Shown here: piece after piece, positions 1 to 12,224 of the stretch
How positions within the stretch are numbered: position 1 is the first letter of the stretch
Layout: each line of letters starts with the position of its first letter
From: Pigoraptor vietnamica
Lineage: Eukaryota > Opisthokonta > Filasterea
NCBI GenBank assembly: GCA_943704525.1
Contig: CALSCQ010000907.1
Span: forward strand, 1 to 54,879
Direction: 5' to 3'
Length of the DNA: 54,879 nucleotides
Position numbers and translations under genes: made by a program
Notes under the pieces: generated by a model
What the model saw: the letters and a program-made list of their open reading frames with translations, nothing else
Told to the model about the DNA's origin: nothing
Databases searched by the model: none

Positions 1-84
1 GGGGGGGGGTACGTTATGTCACGTCGCGCAGGTGCAGTCCATCCTCGTTTGCTCTGCAAGCCGGTCACAGGGCACAAGGACTGT

Positions 85-2330
85 TCAGACAGCCGACGAC
101 GACGTCGATGCCTGGGCTGCCTGGACAGCCGCGTGCGATGCACCAGGCATCCGGCGCTCCGGCCCAGGCGCGGACGGCTTGGGCGGCAGGCGACTTGGCT
201 TCTTGAGGCTGTACTCGCAGCCTGGCCGAGACAAACATGAGCCATTGACCCGATCAAATTGACAGTCTGAATAGGCACTTACCGAGGAAAGTGGACTGGG
301 GGAGCGTCGGCCGCAGCGGGTCCACCTGCCCCATGAGATCGGGCTGGTCGGTGGGGCCGTCCTTCCAGATAATATCAAAGCCGCCCACGCGCTTCTCGTT
401 GCCCGTCAGCCTGCGCATGCCACGCCACGGATGCGTCAACTCAGGCTCTCCGCTCATTTCCCAGTTCCAGCACAGATGTTAAGAGCAATGACGCAACGCA
501 CTTTTTGTCCATGTCGATGATGTTGAGCATTTCGTTAAGCATGACAAACTTGAGCTCGTGGTCCTCGGCGGTATCTGCTGTGAGGGACGGCGAGGCGTTC
601 ACTTCCAGAAGCCACCTGCAAACCCAACCCGAATATAAGTCAGACTGGTATTGTCAATTCACTCGCACCAAAGGCACACCAAAGGCACATTACTTACGGC
701 TTCAGTGTGTCATCGATGAGAATGTCGTAGCCGTAACTGCAGGCGAGCGCGAACGTGTTGCGTCAAGGGGCCAACGCACACGAAAGTACATGCACGCCAC
801 TATCACCAACGCGTGCGTAAAAAAACCAGGCAGATACAGTTCAAAGCAGTGCTTGTCGTTGATCATGATCTTCTGGACACCCAGCAGCGAGCGCAGGATG
901 AGCGACTGCATATCGAGAAAGAGCGTGCGCACGGCATCAGCGCCGAAGCGCGAAAGCAGGTACATCTTGAGGCGGTGCAGGGGCCACTTGCATCCCTTCT
1001 CCGTGTCGTACGTCGCCGACTTCTTTTGAATGGCAACGTTTGTTAGGTGAATGTCTGCGCGTGCGATCGAACGCGGCGTGAGTTCCGCGGCCAAGCACAT
1101 CCCAAAGCACATTCCGTCAAGAGAGAGAAAATCCCGAGCCAGCGCCAGGCACACGGCGTGAGTTCCACGGCCGAACACACTCCAAAGCACATTCCGTCGA
1201 GAGAAAACCCCACTCTCCCTCTTCCACGCACTCGCCCTCATCCCTACACATCCCCACACTCTCCCGAGCAAGCGCCACCCACAGTTGTTCGTGATTTCCT
1301 TGAAGTCCATGGAGAAGCGTGTGCTGCTGAACCGAGCAAAGCCGCTGCGGTAAAGCCACACGACGAGGGGGACGTATGATGTCACAAGGACGTAAATGCG
1401 GAGGTCGAACTTCTTGCCTGCGATTGGTGAAAGCGTCAGCGAAACAGAATCCACGCGCAATCGCGTAACATATTCGGCAGAAAACGCAGCCCACCTCCGA
1501 CGAGCAGGGGGTTTTCAATGTAGCGCTGCGCAATATATGCCTCCACGGGCTCCTTATCGTCGCGCTTGTCGGCAGTCCATCGGTAGTCGTTCTTCCAGTC
1601 CGTGATCTGGCTCAGCTTGTTGAAGAGGAAGATGCCTTTGCCCTGCGCAGCATTTCCTGTTACCCAACGCAACAGACGCGCACACCACGTGACTGCCGCA
1701 CTGGCTGCGCACTGCTGCTTGCTCACCTGCGCCCTCCCCGCGGGCTTCATGATCCACGCAGACTTGGGACAGCGCCGAAATTCCTCAACAAACAGGGCAT
1801 ACTCGCCGGGCATTTCAAACGTGGTCGGTAGAAAGTCGTACGCCGCGGCTTCTGCCTTCCCACACTCGCGCTCGATCAATTTTCTGCACACAGACAATCA
1901 GCGACCACATACGACAGACAAATCAGCAGTAGTTGGCACTAACTCGCTGCAGCGACGTACACAAACACGCACGCCTTACGCGCACGCACCGGTGGCGCTT
2001 CATGTTCTTGACGAGCATGTTCTTCTTCGTGAGCTCATAGTGGTTGCGGAAGTGGTTGATGCGCATGTGGTCTTCCATGTGGAAATTGTCGAAGCTCTCC
2101 TTCATCGACGTCACGTCCGCCCAAAAAATGTCCCACTCGGCGCCCCTGAAACAGGCCATTCAGCGACTGCACCAGCGCATCACCAGCGGCGACTCAAACC
2201 GCACCCACTCTTTGACTTCTTGCCATAATGGCGCGCGCCATTTCAGCACGTCGTATATGGTCGTTCGGAATGTGGTCTTGAAGCGGATCGGCCGTGCTTC
2301 GCCGAGGGCCCTGTGGAGGGCGTGCGACTA
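85..2330 (-). CDS. TTLL9: Tubulin polyglutamylase, TTLL9-like
   Basis: Tubulin-tyrosine-ligase-like enzyme that adds glutamate chains to tubulin, known in this family to act on axonemal microtubules. At least eight exons on the minus strand give a continuous match to TTLL9: [17 protein letters not shown] (about 2220-2280), [16 protein letters not shown] (about 2000-2060), [20 protein letters not shown], the nucleotide-binding block [11 protein letters not shown] followed after an intron by GKGIFLF, then [64 protein letters not shown] and [13 protein letters not shown]. The last exon ends at 85. The acceptor of the first recognised exon is near 2320; the initiating exon upstream was not identified with confidence, so the 5' limit is provisional. 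Introns are short (one is about 59 nt, 2146-2204). It is divergent from the antizyme gene. Presence of this enzyme is evidence for a flagellum. Splice sites were placed by eye. Confidence 0.88.
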
Positions 2331-2521
2331 TTAGCAACGTCTCAACCGACAGCGCACAGCACAAACCACCCACGTGGACTGTCTGCGCATCATTTTCACC
2401 GGTGCTTGACACGGCCGCACGCAGCTGTCGCTCTCGCCACACTTCTCTCTCTTTCTTCGCATCCACTTGCGATCGCAGAGTGGCTGTCTCTCGAGCAGTT
2501 CGAATTGCATTCCACTGGAAT

Positions 2522-2529
2522 TGACGTCA
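2522..2529. promoter_or_regulatory. CRE/ATF-type palindrome
   Basis: TGACGTCA, the full consensus for CREB/ATF-type bZIP dimers, in the divergent region between TTLL9 and antizyme. Function is inferred from sequence and position only. Confidence 0.4.
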
Positions 2530-2607
2530 CTGTGACGATCGAGAATTAATCTTCGTGACTCGCCAGAATCCCCGGCGAATTCCTGCCATGCCTCTTTGGC
2601 TGACTCA

Positions 2608-2611
<4 letters not shown>

Positions 2612-2651
<40 letters not shown>
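2612..2651. repeat. (CA)20 microsatellite
   Basis: Perfect CA run between TTLL9 and antizyme. Confidence 0.95.
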
Positions 2652-2654
<3 letters not shown>

Positions 2655-3056
2655 AGACAGTGGACGCAAGTGTGACTCACCGCACGTCCCATTCGCGGCA
2701 AAAGGAATCTTGCCGTGCTCGGACACTCTCACGCACTATCGCTCTCAGCACCTTCATCTGTGTGCCTGCTCTTCTTCTCTCGCTGCAACCACAGCACCCC
2801 TCCCGTCGAACTCCCCGGCCTTGCACGACTTGGCCGCCCCAATGCAGGGACCCCTTCGCTCGCTCCCCTTTGCGCTCACTGATGAACACGTCCGCAGCTC
2901 GAAGCGGTTTTTTTCATTTCACACGCCAAAGTTTTGAACCCGAACGTGAGTGTTGCCTCATTATGCGCTGCAGTCACCATAGTTCCTTTTGCTGACTGAC
3001 ATGACCTGGGCGTGCAGTAACGTCGTTCTGACGCCTCGGTTCAAGCAAAAGCAAAC

Positions 3057-3933
3057 ATGGCCACCGAAGCCCCTGTCCTCTTCTCGTTTCCTGACGTGCC
3101 GGCCCCTCTGTAAGTCTTGGTCGTCGTATTTCTTTGTGTCTTCGTCGTTGTTCTTCTCTCAAGGCTTCGGCGTTGTTTTTCTCACAAACTTCCGAGCCGA
3201 GAAAACTTCCATACATTGTGCCTGTACTAAACCTCTCTTTATTTTCTTGTGATAGGACCGACACGCGTGCGGCGCTGACCGCTCGTTCCGCCCCGTGGTG
3301 CTCCTAACATTGCCGCTGCGGGTGGCGCCCGCATTGTCCGCAAGGAGAGCGATGCCACGAGCGTCTCTAGCGAGGACGGCCTCGAGCTCGACATCGCCCT
3401 GCACGCGCGCTGCTTCCCGCGCGCGTCCGGAACTTCTGAACTGGTCTTTACGATGCATACGATTGGCAGCGAGGGCCCGCCGTGCGCCCGTTGGCGCGGC
3501 TTTGCGACGCGCGTTGGCGCCATGTACGTCGAGGCGCCCCACGTGTCGCAGCTGACGTGGGAGAGCAAGAAGAGGTACGTATTGTGCTGCTGTTTTTAGT
3601 ATCTGGCGCTGTTACTAATATGTTCGGTCTCTCTCTCTCGCGCAGCTTCCTGCACCTCATTGACAAGGTCGAGGCCGTCGGTTGTCGTTCGCTCGTCGTG
3701 CTCATCGAGCGCACTCGCGAGGACCGCGGTGAGTGTGCGGTGCGCGTGCGCTTGTTCCTTCCGCTTGCTGCGCATTTTGAATGGGTTTGTCTGACTTGCA
3801 ATGTTTCACCTGCTTTGCAGAGGCCGTGGAGAAGGTCTTCCTCTACCTCGGCTTCTCGCTCGTCCCTGCCTCGCACGAGGCGGCGGTTGCGTGCGGCGAT
3901 TTTGACTGCATGCTTTTTGAAATTGCCCCGTGA
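3057..3933 (+). CDS. OAZ: Ornithine decarboxylase antizyme (programmed +1 frameshift)
   Basis: Antizyme binds ornithine decarboxylase and sends it to the proteasome without ubiquitin, and blocks polyamine uptake. Exon 1 (3057 to about 3113) reads MATEAPVLFSFPDVPAPL; the intron starts GTAAGT and ends GATAG at 3255. The zero frame continues to PWCS and stops at TAA 3305-3307. The +1 frame, resuming at AAC 3306, is open through the rest of the gene: SEDGLELDIALHARCF, FVTM-type strand LVFTMHTIGSEGPP, then after introns FLHLIDKVEAVGCRSLVVLI, ERTREDR and VEKVFLYLGFSLVP, ending CGDFDCMLFEIAP at TGA 3931. The last two blocks match the conserved antizyme core (the 'REDR...F.FLGFE.V..GH' region and the terminal 'C.M.F' strand). 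Four exons. Expression is expected to be self-limiting: polyamines raise frameshifting, and antizyme lowers polyamines. A broken gene is unlikely, because the disruption is at the family's known recoding position and coding is clean on both sides. Confidence 0.9.
3299..3308 (+). promoter_or_regulatory. Programmed +1 ribosomal frameshift site of antizyme
   Basis: Zero frame TGC TCC TAA (TGC 3299-3301, TCC 3302-3304, stop 3305-3307). A +1 shift over the first T of the stop gives TCC-(T)-AAC and enters the long antizyme frame. UCC before the stop is the usual shift codon of animal and many fungal antizymes; UAA in place of the common UGA is unusual. Polyamines are the known stimulus in this family. 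A 3' pseudoknot was not tested. Confidence 0.85.
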
Positions 3934-4459
3934 AGAAGTTCCTCTCGCCCGTCTCTCCTTGTGTCGCGGTGAGTGTGTGCGTGCTGTCAACTGCGCCACC
4001 CACGCGCGTGCGTGCAATGCCTACGGCAAAACAGTGTGATGAATTACGTGCATAGGGACATCCGACTAAAGCATGAGCGATTTATGCTTCTGGGAAATGA
4101 TAGTAGCTGACGCAGTTTGCCTCTCGTATGGCCCATGGCCGCTCTTGAAAGACGCGACCTTCGAACCAAACTGACGTGTGCGTACTTTAACGTGCAGGTC
4201 TCGCTCGACGAACGCGTTGTTGTTGTTTCTGTGTTCCGTGTTTTGTGTCTGTGTGCTGTGTCTTTCCGTGTCTGTTTGTGCAATACATTGGATGTCGTTG
4301 TCAACTGGAGCACTCCGGTGTTTTGTGAAAATGCTCTCAACATGTTCCACCAACGAAGAGGAACACGAACTTTGAAAGGCAGAGATAACAGACGCAAAAA
4401 AGATGACGCTGCAGCCACGCACGCTACGCGCCGCACGCACGCACGCACGCCCCTGCTCC
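3934..4459. other. Convergent 3' intergenic region, antizyme / STYX
   Basis: 3' flanks of two convergent genes. It includes a T/G-rich stretch around 4215-4275 and a 'gcacgcac' repeat near 4435-4450. No gene, RNA or mobile element recognised. Confidence 0.5.
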
Positions 4460-5488
4460 TCACATCATGACAGCATCCGTGTCAAGCTCAGCCTCGTCGT
4501 AAAACTGCTTGGCGCTCGGCAGGTATTCGTGCATCGGGTTGGTTACTCCGCCAAACTCATCGAAGCCGTCAAAGGGCGTGTCGTCCGCAGGCCGCTTGAA
4601 ACCGCGCGGCGTCGCGTGGCCAAAGTTTTGTGACTGTATCCGCGCGAGGCAGATGGCGCCAAACGCCTGCCAAAAAAAAAATGCAAAAAAAAAAGGTGCG
4701 ACTGCAATGAATACACCTTCGCCAAAATCGCGGCGCACCGGGGACGCCTCTGTCACACAGAAGCGCAGACCGCCGCGCATGCGCCCGCCATGACCCACCG
4801 CGAGCTGGCTCTTGAAGCCCTCGTTGGGGCTGATGCAGAAGCGGCGCGCCTGGACGAGCTGGTAGGCCGCGCTCATGTCCATGCCGCGCGCCTGCATGAC
4901 ATAGGCAATCACAAGCGACGCACTCCGGCTGATGCCGCCGAGGCCGTGCACGAGCACCCGCCCGCCCGCCGAGAGCACGCGGAAAATCTCCTTGTTGAGC
5001 GACTCAAAGTAAGGTATGATGCTCACGTCCGGCCGGTCGGCGATTTCAATGACCGTGTACGCAAAGTCGTTCGGGAACTTGGGCTTCACGTGCGTGGCCT
5101 CGTAGGGCGCGCGCACGCACACAATGTGGGTGATGCCGTTGGCCTTGAGCATGTCGTACTGGCATTGCGATCGCGGTAAGTGCGACGCAGAGAAACAAAC
5201 AACAGCACATACCGAAGCGAGAACAAGGCGGAACTAACAGTACCGCCACTCACATTTTTTGCGGGCCCATACGAGCTCAGGTAGAGCCCTGGAGTGAAGC
5301 ACGGCGAGGAATACATTAGCGACACTCCGTGCCACACACTAAAGGCTGTCGTGAAGAGACAAGCGAGGCAACGCACCCTCGATGATCTCCTGCATCGTGC
5401 GGCGGTGTTCGTACTTCCACGAGCTCGCGTCCAGTGTCGTCGAATACGAGACCATCTCCGCATGGTGGTCCAACGGAGACTGAAACAT
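4460..5488 (-). CDS. STYX: STYX pseudophosphatase
   Basis: Catalytically dead member of the dual-specificity phosphatase fold; animal STYX binds phosphorylated ERK and the F-box protein FBXW7. Proposed start MFQSPLDHHAEMVSYST at 5488, then KYEHRRTMQEIIE, GLYLSSYGPAKN, YDMLKANGITHIVCVRAPYE, KPKFPNDFAYTVIEIADRPD and GGRVLVHGLGGISRSASL. The signature that should read HCxxGxxR reads HGLGGISR: Gly (codon 4943-4945) replaces the nucleophilic Cys, exactly as in animal STYX (HGNAGISR). ARRFCISPNEGF follows, matching STYX RRFCINPNAGF. An intron containing two A runs separates this from a C-terminal exon AFGAICLARIQSQNFGHATP ... TDAVMM. About five exons. It is divergent from EEF1AKMT1 across 368 bp. 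Confidence 0.88.
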
Positions 5489-5856
5489 TTTTGTCGGCAA
5501 CGCAAACACAGACGCCAAGAGACAACAAACACGCCACAGGCGCCGTCCGCCGACAGCCCTCCCAATATTTCACACACACCCGCGCAACACTGCCCCAAAG
5601 GACAAGGCTATCGAGGCGCCTTTAGTGTACGCTCCAAAGGGGAAAACGACGACGGGGACGCGGGCTGAGCTGTAACGGCAGAGTAAGCGACGATTGCAGA
5701 ACTTGTGCCTCGGTTTCAAAATCTTATCCATCGTCATATCAACGTCATTTCCAGATGACGCTCGCCTTTGCACGTGCACAGTTGGTCCACTTGAACACGG
5801 CGCGTTTCACTGTCCTTCGCTTTACGAACGATCTCTCTCGGCAGCGGCGACAGACG
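5489..5856. other. Divergent promoter, STYX / EEF1AKMT1
   Basis: 368 bp between two start codons. It contains the inverted element CGTCATTTCCAGATGACG at 5743-5760 and a nearby CGTCAT at 5732-5737. An in-frame upstream ATG for EEF1AKMT1 lies at 5755, overlapping the element. Confidence 0.6.
5743..5760. promoter_or_regulatory. Inverted TGACG element, copy A
   Basis: CGTCATTTCCAGATGACG: two inverted CGTCA/TGACG half-sites flanking TTTCCAGA. Seventeen of 18 bases match copy B at 28488-28505, including the spacer. Both lie in divergent promoters. The binding factor is unknown; the half-sites are bZIP-like. Confidence 0.55.
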
Positions 5857-6758
5857 ATGGCGAGCGAACACGACGACGTGCCGCAGCTGTCCGGCGCTGC
5901 GCTTGCTGCGCTGCAGCAGTTCTATGCGGAGGAAGAGGCGCGCCACGCACGCCTTGCCGAGTTGCAGGCAGACGCCGCTGCGGCGCCCGCGACCATGGAG
6001 CCTTTCGGCGAAGACTGGCAGTTGAGTCAATTCTGGGTGGGTGTGCGCGCGTGTGTGTGTGCACGTGCTGCTGCTGCTGCTGCTGCTGATATTTACTTTG
6101 TGGGGAATTAAGCACAACTCGCTCACACTTTGTCGCGTGATAGTACTCGGACGAAACAGCAGAACGGCTGGCGGACGAAGTGCTCGCCGTGCTCCCTCCT
6201 GGTGGTCGCGTGCTGTGTTTAAGCACGCCCACCCTCTATGTCAAGCTGCGTGAGAAGGGATGCGAGGCCGCAACGCTCCTCGAATTTGATCGGCGGTTTG
6301 CCGTGTACCCAAATTTCTGCTACTACGACTACCGCGCGCCGCTCGACCTGCCCGACAGTGTGCTGCGAACAGCCTTCGACGTGGCCGTCGTGGACCCTCC
6401 TTTTCTCTCGGACGAGTGTCAGCGGCGCTCTGCGGAGACTGTTGCGCGCGTGTGTCGCACGGACGCAAAAATTATCGTGTGCACTGGTGAGCTTCTTAGA
6501 ACGCACGCTAGAGCTCGTGCGGCGATGCTTTGTGTGGTCGCAAATATCTGTGTGTGTGTGTGTGTGCTTTGATGCACGACTCAAAGGACCACAACCGCAG
6601 GAGCGGTGATGGCGGGCGTGGTGCGCGATGTGTACGGCGCGCGGCCGTGCGCATTCCGACCGTCGCACCGTGGCAATCTCGCAAATGACTTTCGCTGCTT
6701 CGCCAACTACGAGGGGTCGCTGGGGTGGGAGGGCGAGGAGCCTTCGCACGGAAAGTGA
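5857..6758 (+). CDS. EEF1AKMT1: eEF1A lysine methyltransferase 1 (N6AMT2/Efm5 family)
   Basis: SAM-dependent methyltransferase; the human and yeast relatives methylate Lys79 of translation factor eEF1A. Start chosen at 5857 (MASEHDDVPQLSGAALAALQ) because it matches human MSDSEDDDIPQLSSHTLAALQEFYAE; an in-frame ATG at 5755 would add 34 residues with no counterpart. Then EDWQLSQFW, an intron with (CTG)8 near 6065-6090, YSDETAERLADEVLAVLPPGGRVLCLSTP, FDRRFAVYPNFCYYDYRAPLDLP and FDVAVVDPPFLSDECQRRSAETV. The catalytic motif is DPPF where relatives usually have DPPY. After a second intron with (TG)9 (6549-6566) come AVMAGVVRDVYGARPCAF and RGNLANDFRCFANYEG. Three exons; stop 6756. The NDUFAF4-like gene converges 92 bp away. 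Confidence 0.92.
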
Positions 6759-6850
6759 CCGGCTCGCATGCGCGGGAATAACATGGGAGTGTCGGCAGGC
6801 CGACAACACACGTACAGCTGCACGAGATTTGTTTTTGTGTTCGCAAGGCG

Positions 6851-7649
6851 CTATCGCCACCGCGCGACGCGAATGCCCTTTGTGTTAGTCGAGGGAACGG
6901 CGTCGCAGTAATTGCGCCAGATTGTGTCGACCGACTCCCCTGACAGGCCATAGGGGCGGCCGATGGCGGCAAGGTCGGGGCGGGCGTCGCTGGGTACTTT
7001 GCGGCACGCGGCCAACAGCTCAAGCACCTGCAGTGGAAACACACATGACCCTGATGCACACCATCACACCTGCACCACAACACTGTCATTACGCACAACC
7101 ACTGGCAGACACGAGACCATACGACGGCGCAACAGAGACCGCCTCTTGCCGGCAAGGGACTCCCACCTGCTCTTTTGTGAGCCGTCCCAATGTCGCCTTG
7201 TCGACGGACGGCTCAGACTCCCTCCGGAGGGGCAGCTTGCGCGCCGATTGCGCAGGTCCCGTGCGGTCGCCGACGGAGGGGTCGGGAATGTGCGACTGCA
7301 GTGTACGCTGCGCATCAGCACAGGCTCGCTTGTGTGGCGCAGCGACAGGACACGGCGAGTGCTAAAACGTCCTATAGCACGAAGGCATCGACGCAAGCCG
7401 ATTCACCAAGCAACACTCTTCGACCACAACATTACTCACGGCAGCGCCACCCGAAGACGCGGACGTGACCTTCATCTTGTTCATCGCGGCCACAAGCGAG
7501 TCGTCCTTCGGCGCGTTCACTGCCGCCGCCGCCTCGGCCTGCTTGCGCGACGCCGCCTCACTTGCGCGTGACTCTGCGGCGGAGGACTCGACCGTCTTTG
7601 GCGAAAACGCACGCCCCGCACGTGCGGCGCGCCCCGCTGCGTTTCCCAT
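6851..7649 (-). CDS. NDUFAF4: NDUFAF4-like complex I assembly factor
   Basis: Short predicted protein in three exons. Exon 1 starts MGNAAGRAARAGRAFSPK and contains KDDSLVAAMNKMKVTS, comparable to KDEKLLSFLKDVYVDS of human NDUFAF4. Exon 2 has a basic stretch LPLRRESEP and ends GRLTKEQ. Exon 3 is VLELLAACRKVPSDARPDLA, AIGRPYGLSGESVDTIWRNY, stop 6851. The last two exons parallel the human 'KISIVEALTLLNNHKLFP...YQLEQKDVNSLLKYF' segment in order and spacing. MG at the N-terminus could be myristoylated, as proposed for the human protein. NDUFAF4 helps build the membrane arm of respiratory complex I. Similarity is modest, so the name is a good guess. A TATA-like TATATATA lies at 7682-7689, 33 bp upstream of the ATG, and a CRE palindrome at 7742-7749. 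Confidence 0.6.
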
Positions 7650-7681
7650 GGCGAACTACACCAGCGGGCTGGAGGAGTGCT

Positions 7682-7689
7682 TATATATA
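7682..7689 (-). promoter_or_regulatory. TATA-box-like sequence
   Basis: TATATATA 33 bp upstream of the NDUFAF4-like start codon at 7649, in otherwise GC-rich DNA. Confidence 0.4.
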
Positions 7690-7741
7690 TACGCGAAAGA
7701 AGTTGACAGCGATGAATCTTTCTAGCAGTATTCACTGTGGA

Positions 7742-7755
7742 TGACGTCAGAAATG
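7742..7755. promoter_or_regulatory. CRE palindrome within GACGTCAGAAATG
   Basis: TGACGTCA at 7742-7749 upstream of the NDUFAF4-like gene. The longer string GACGTCAGAAATG (7743-7755) recurs with one change at 10899-10911. Confidence 0.4.
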
Positions 7756-7923
7756 TGTCTGCAAGCCAACTGCCCACTGAAACTAAATGCGCACAAGCAA
7801 TTTCGTTCGCGATTTAATAGGAGCGAAGACGGCGCAACGCAGACGCAACACACGGCAGCGGACGCAGCGCAGACGCAAAACCGGAGGGACGCGGACGGGC
7901 GAGGCGCGAGTAACAGGCGCGTG

Positions 7924-10713
<2,790 letters not shown>

Positions 10714-12224
10714 AGTGGACGCAACGGCGCCCCAAAATCACCCGCCGATTAAGCAGTGGGAAAGCAAGTCCGCCGCAAACCCCCAGCAAGACCGACGATG
10801 CGAAGGAACGCCGAATGACAACGAGGCTGCTGCGGCCTGTCGATGTGCCGCAAATTGGCAATCAACGATTGCTTCCGCACACTGCTTCCGCACCGGCAGA
10901 CGTCAGAGATGCGGCAAACGGCCAACGAGCCCTCCGCACGAGCGCACGCTGGCGCGCCACCACAGTGTCGCCTCGTCGAGACCTCCCGACTTTGCAAAGA
11001 TGCGTGAGGAAAAACACGAAGGACGGTCACCCAGGGGCAGTTTGGGTGTGCCGCGAAGGTCTATGTGTTCTTGCCGCGCAATGGCCTCCGTCGTCCCAAT
11101 GTGAGCACCACGAGCACTGCATTTCGTTGTTGCACACGCGCAATGAAGGCCAACGACCCGACGCCGACCCACACGCACGCGAGGGAGATGCAGGGAAACG
11201 ACCGACAACAATGCCCGCGGGGCGCAGAAGGGGACCCTTTCCGCTGTTATTACATCACACCTCACTATGAAAAGTGTACTGCGCCCGCTTTATTACGGCA
11301 GCCGATGCGCTCCCCGCACCGAGGACTGGGAATGTCCCGCGAGACGGACCCTGAATTCGAACGATGTTCAAATTAATCTGCCCGGTTCGAGTCCGCCGTT
11401 TAACCGACCGGCTGCTAATTGGTTGGTCGGCCGAACGGCTTCGCGAACTCCAGCGATTCGATCGTTCGGATGGCCAAAACGACTTGCGAATCTCCTTCTG
11501 TTGGGGTGCCTCTCTTTGCACACACTATCGGTGGGCTCTATGCGCGGCAAATGAAACCCACGATCGTGATGACACATGGGGTTTGCCGTCCGTTTCAGCG
11601 ACCGGCGGCGCCGATTTTTTTTTAATGTAACTAGGCTCTCCTTCCCATCCGACAATTTGAAGAACCACCATGTCGTTCCTGCGGCGTGGCACGGCTGGCT
11701 GCTGGATATGGTTCAAGCAATACTGTATTTTTTGTTACACCCACACTGAGTCCGGCAGGCCGTCTCTGGAGGTCCAGTACTGTGCCGGCGAATACTGAGA
11801 CTGGACTTGCAGCTTAGTACAAGACCAGGACGGACACAGTGGCGCGGCCAGCCACAATTACGTTGATCGCCACACGAATCTGAGCGCGTTCGAATGGAAA
11901 TACGGCTGGGCTTGCGTACGTTGTGTGTCACTCACCCAGTTCGCATGTTCCGAACCAGGGGTACCCTGTTCCGAACTGTCCGGCAGCCACCGAAGTGCAA
12001 ATTGAAAGACCCTCAAACACGCGTGCTTTTCGTGTCCAGGTCAATTTGATGGCACCTTCTGCCGAATGTTTACACTTTTCCGCAACCGCCGTCGCACACG
12101 GCATATTTGGTATCGACAAAGGCACGCACATTGGCGCACCACAAGTTTGCGTGAAAAGGCACCTTTATTGCGTCGCCGCACACGCAGCGCACCCATTTTG
12201 CCAACTTCTTTCTGCGACGCAACC
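10714..12224. other. Long divergent intergenic region, CDK / aquaporin
   Basis: 1.5 kb, the largest stretch without a convincing gene. Open frames here are Arg/Ser-rich and show no family motifs. It contains GACGTCAGAGATG at 10899-10911, a GGTTCGAGTCC string at 11384-11394 (tested as a tRNA and rejected), and a short CCGACC...GGTCGG hairpin near 11403-11430. It may hold untranslated exons. Confidence 0.4.

Larger units (their letters stand above)
2331..3056. other. Divergent intergenic region, TTLL9 / antizyme
   Basis: Holds the unplaced first exon(s) of TTLL9 and the promoters of both genes. A (CA)20 run lies at 2612-2651. A palindromic CRE-type site TGACGTCA sits at 2522-2529, within a stretch CTGGAATTGACG (2515-2526) that resembles the promoter element at 5743 and 28488. 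ATTCCA-C-TGGAAT (2509-2521) is a small inverted repeat overlapping it. No other gene was seen. Confidence 0.6.

Noticed and set aside
3159-3568. Arg/Ala-rich open frames opposite antizyme and similar shadows elsewhere
   Set aside because: High GC gives long antisense frames; none has family motifs or consistent splice sites.
3057-3933. Reading the frame change in antizyme as a pseudogene or sequence error
   Set aside because: The change is at TCC-stop, the family's recoding site; coding is clean on both sides and introns are intact.
4460-5488. Active dual-specificity phosphatase
   Set aside because: The catalytic Cys is Gly, and the rest matches STYX rather than active enzymes.
11340-11394. 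GGTTCGAGTCC, a perfect-looking tRNA T-loop/B-box
   Set aside because: No A-box at the right distance, the T-stem has a C-C mismatch, and no cloverleaf can be drawn upstream.
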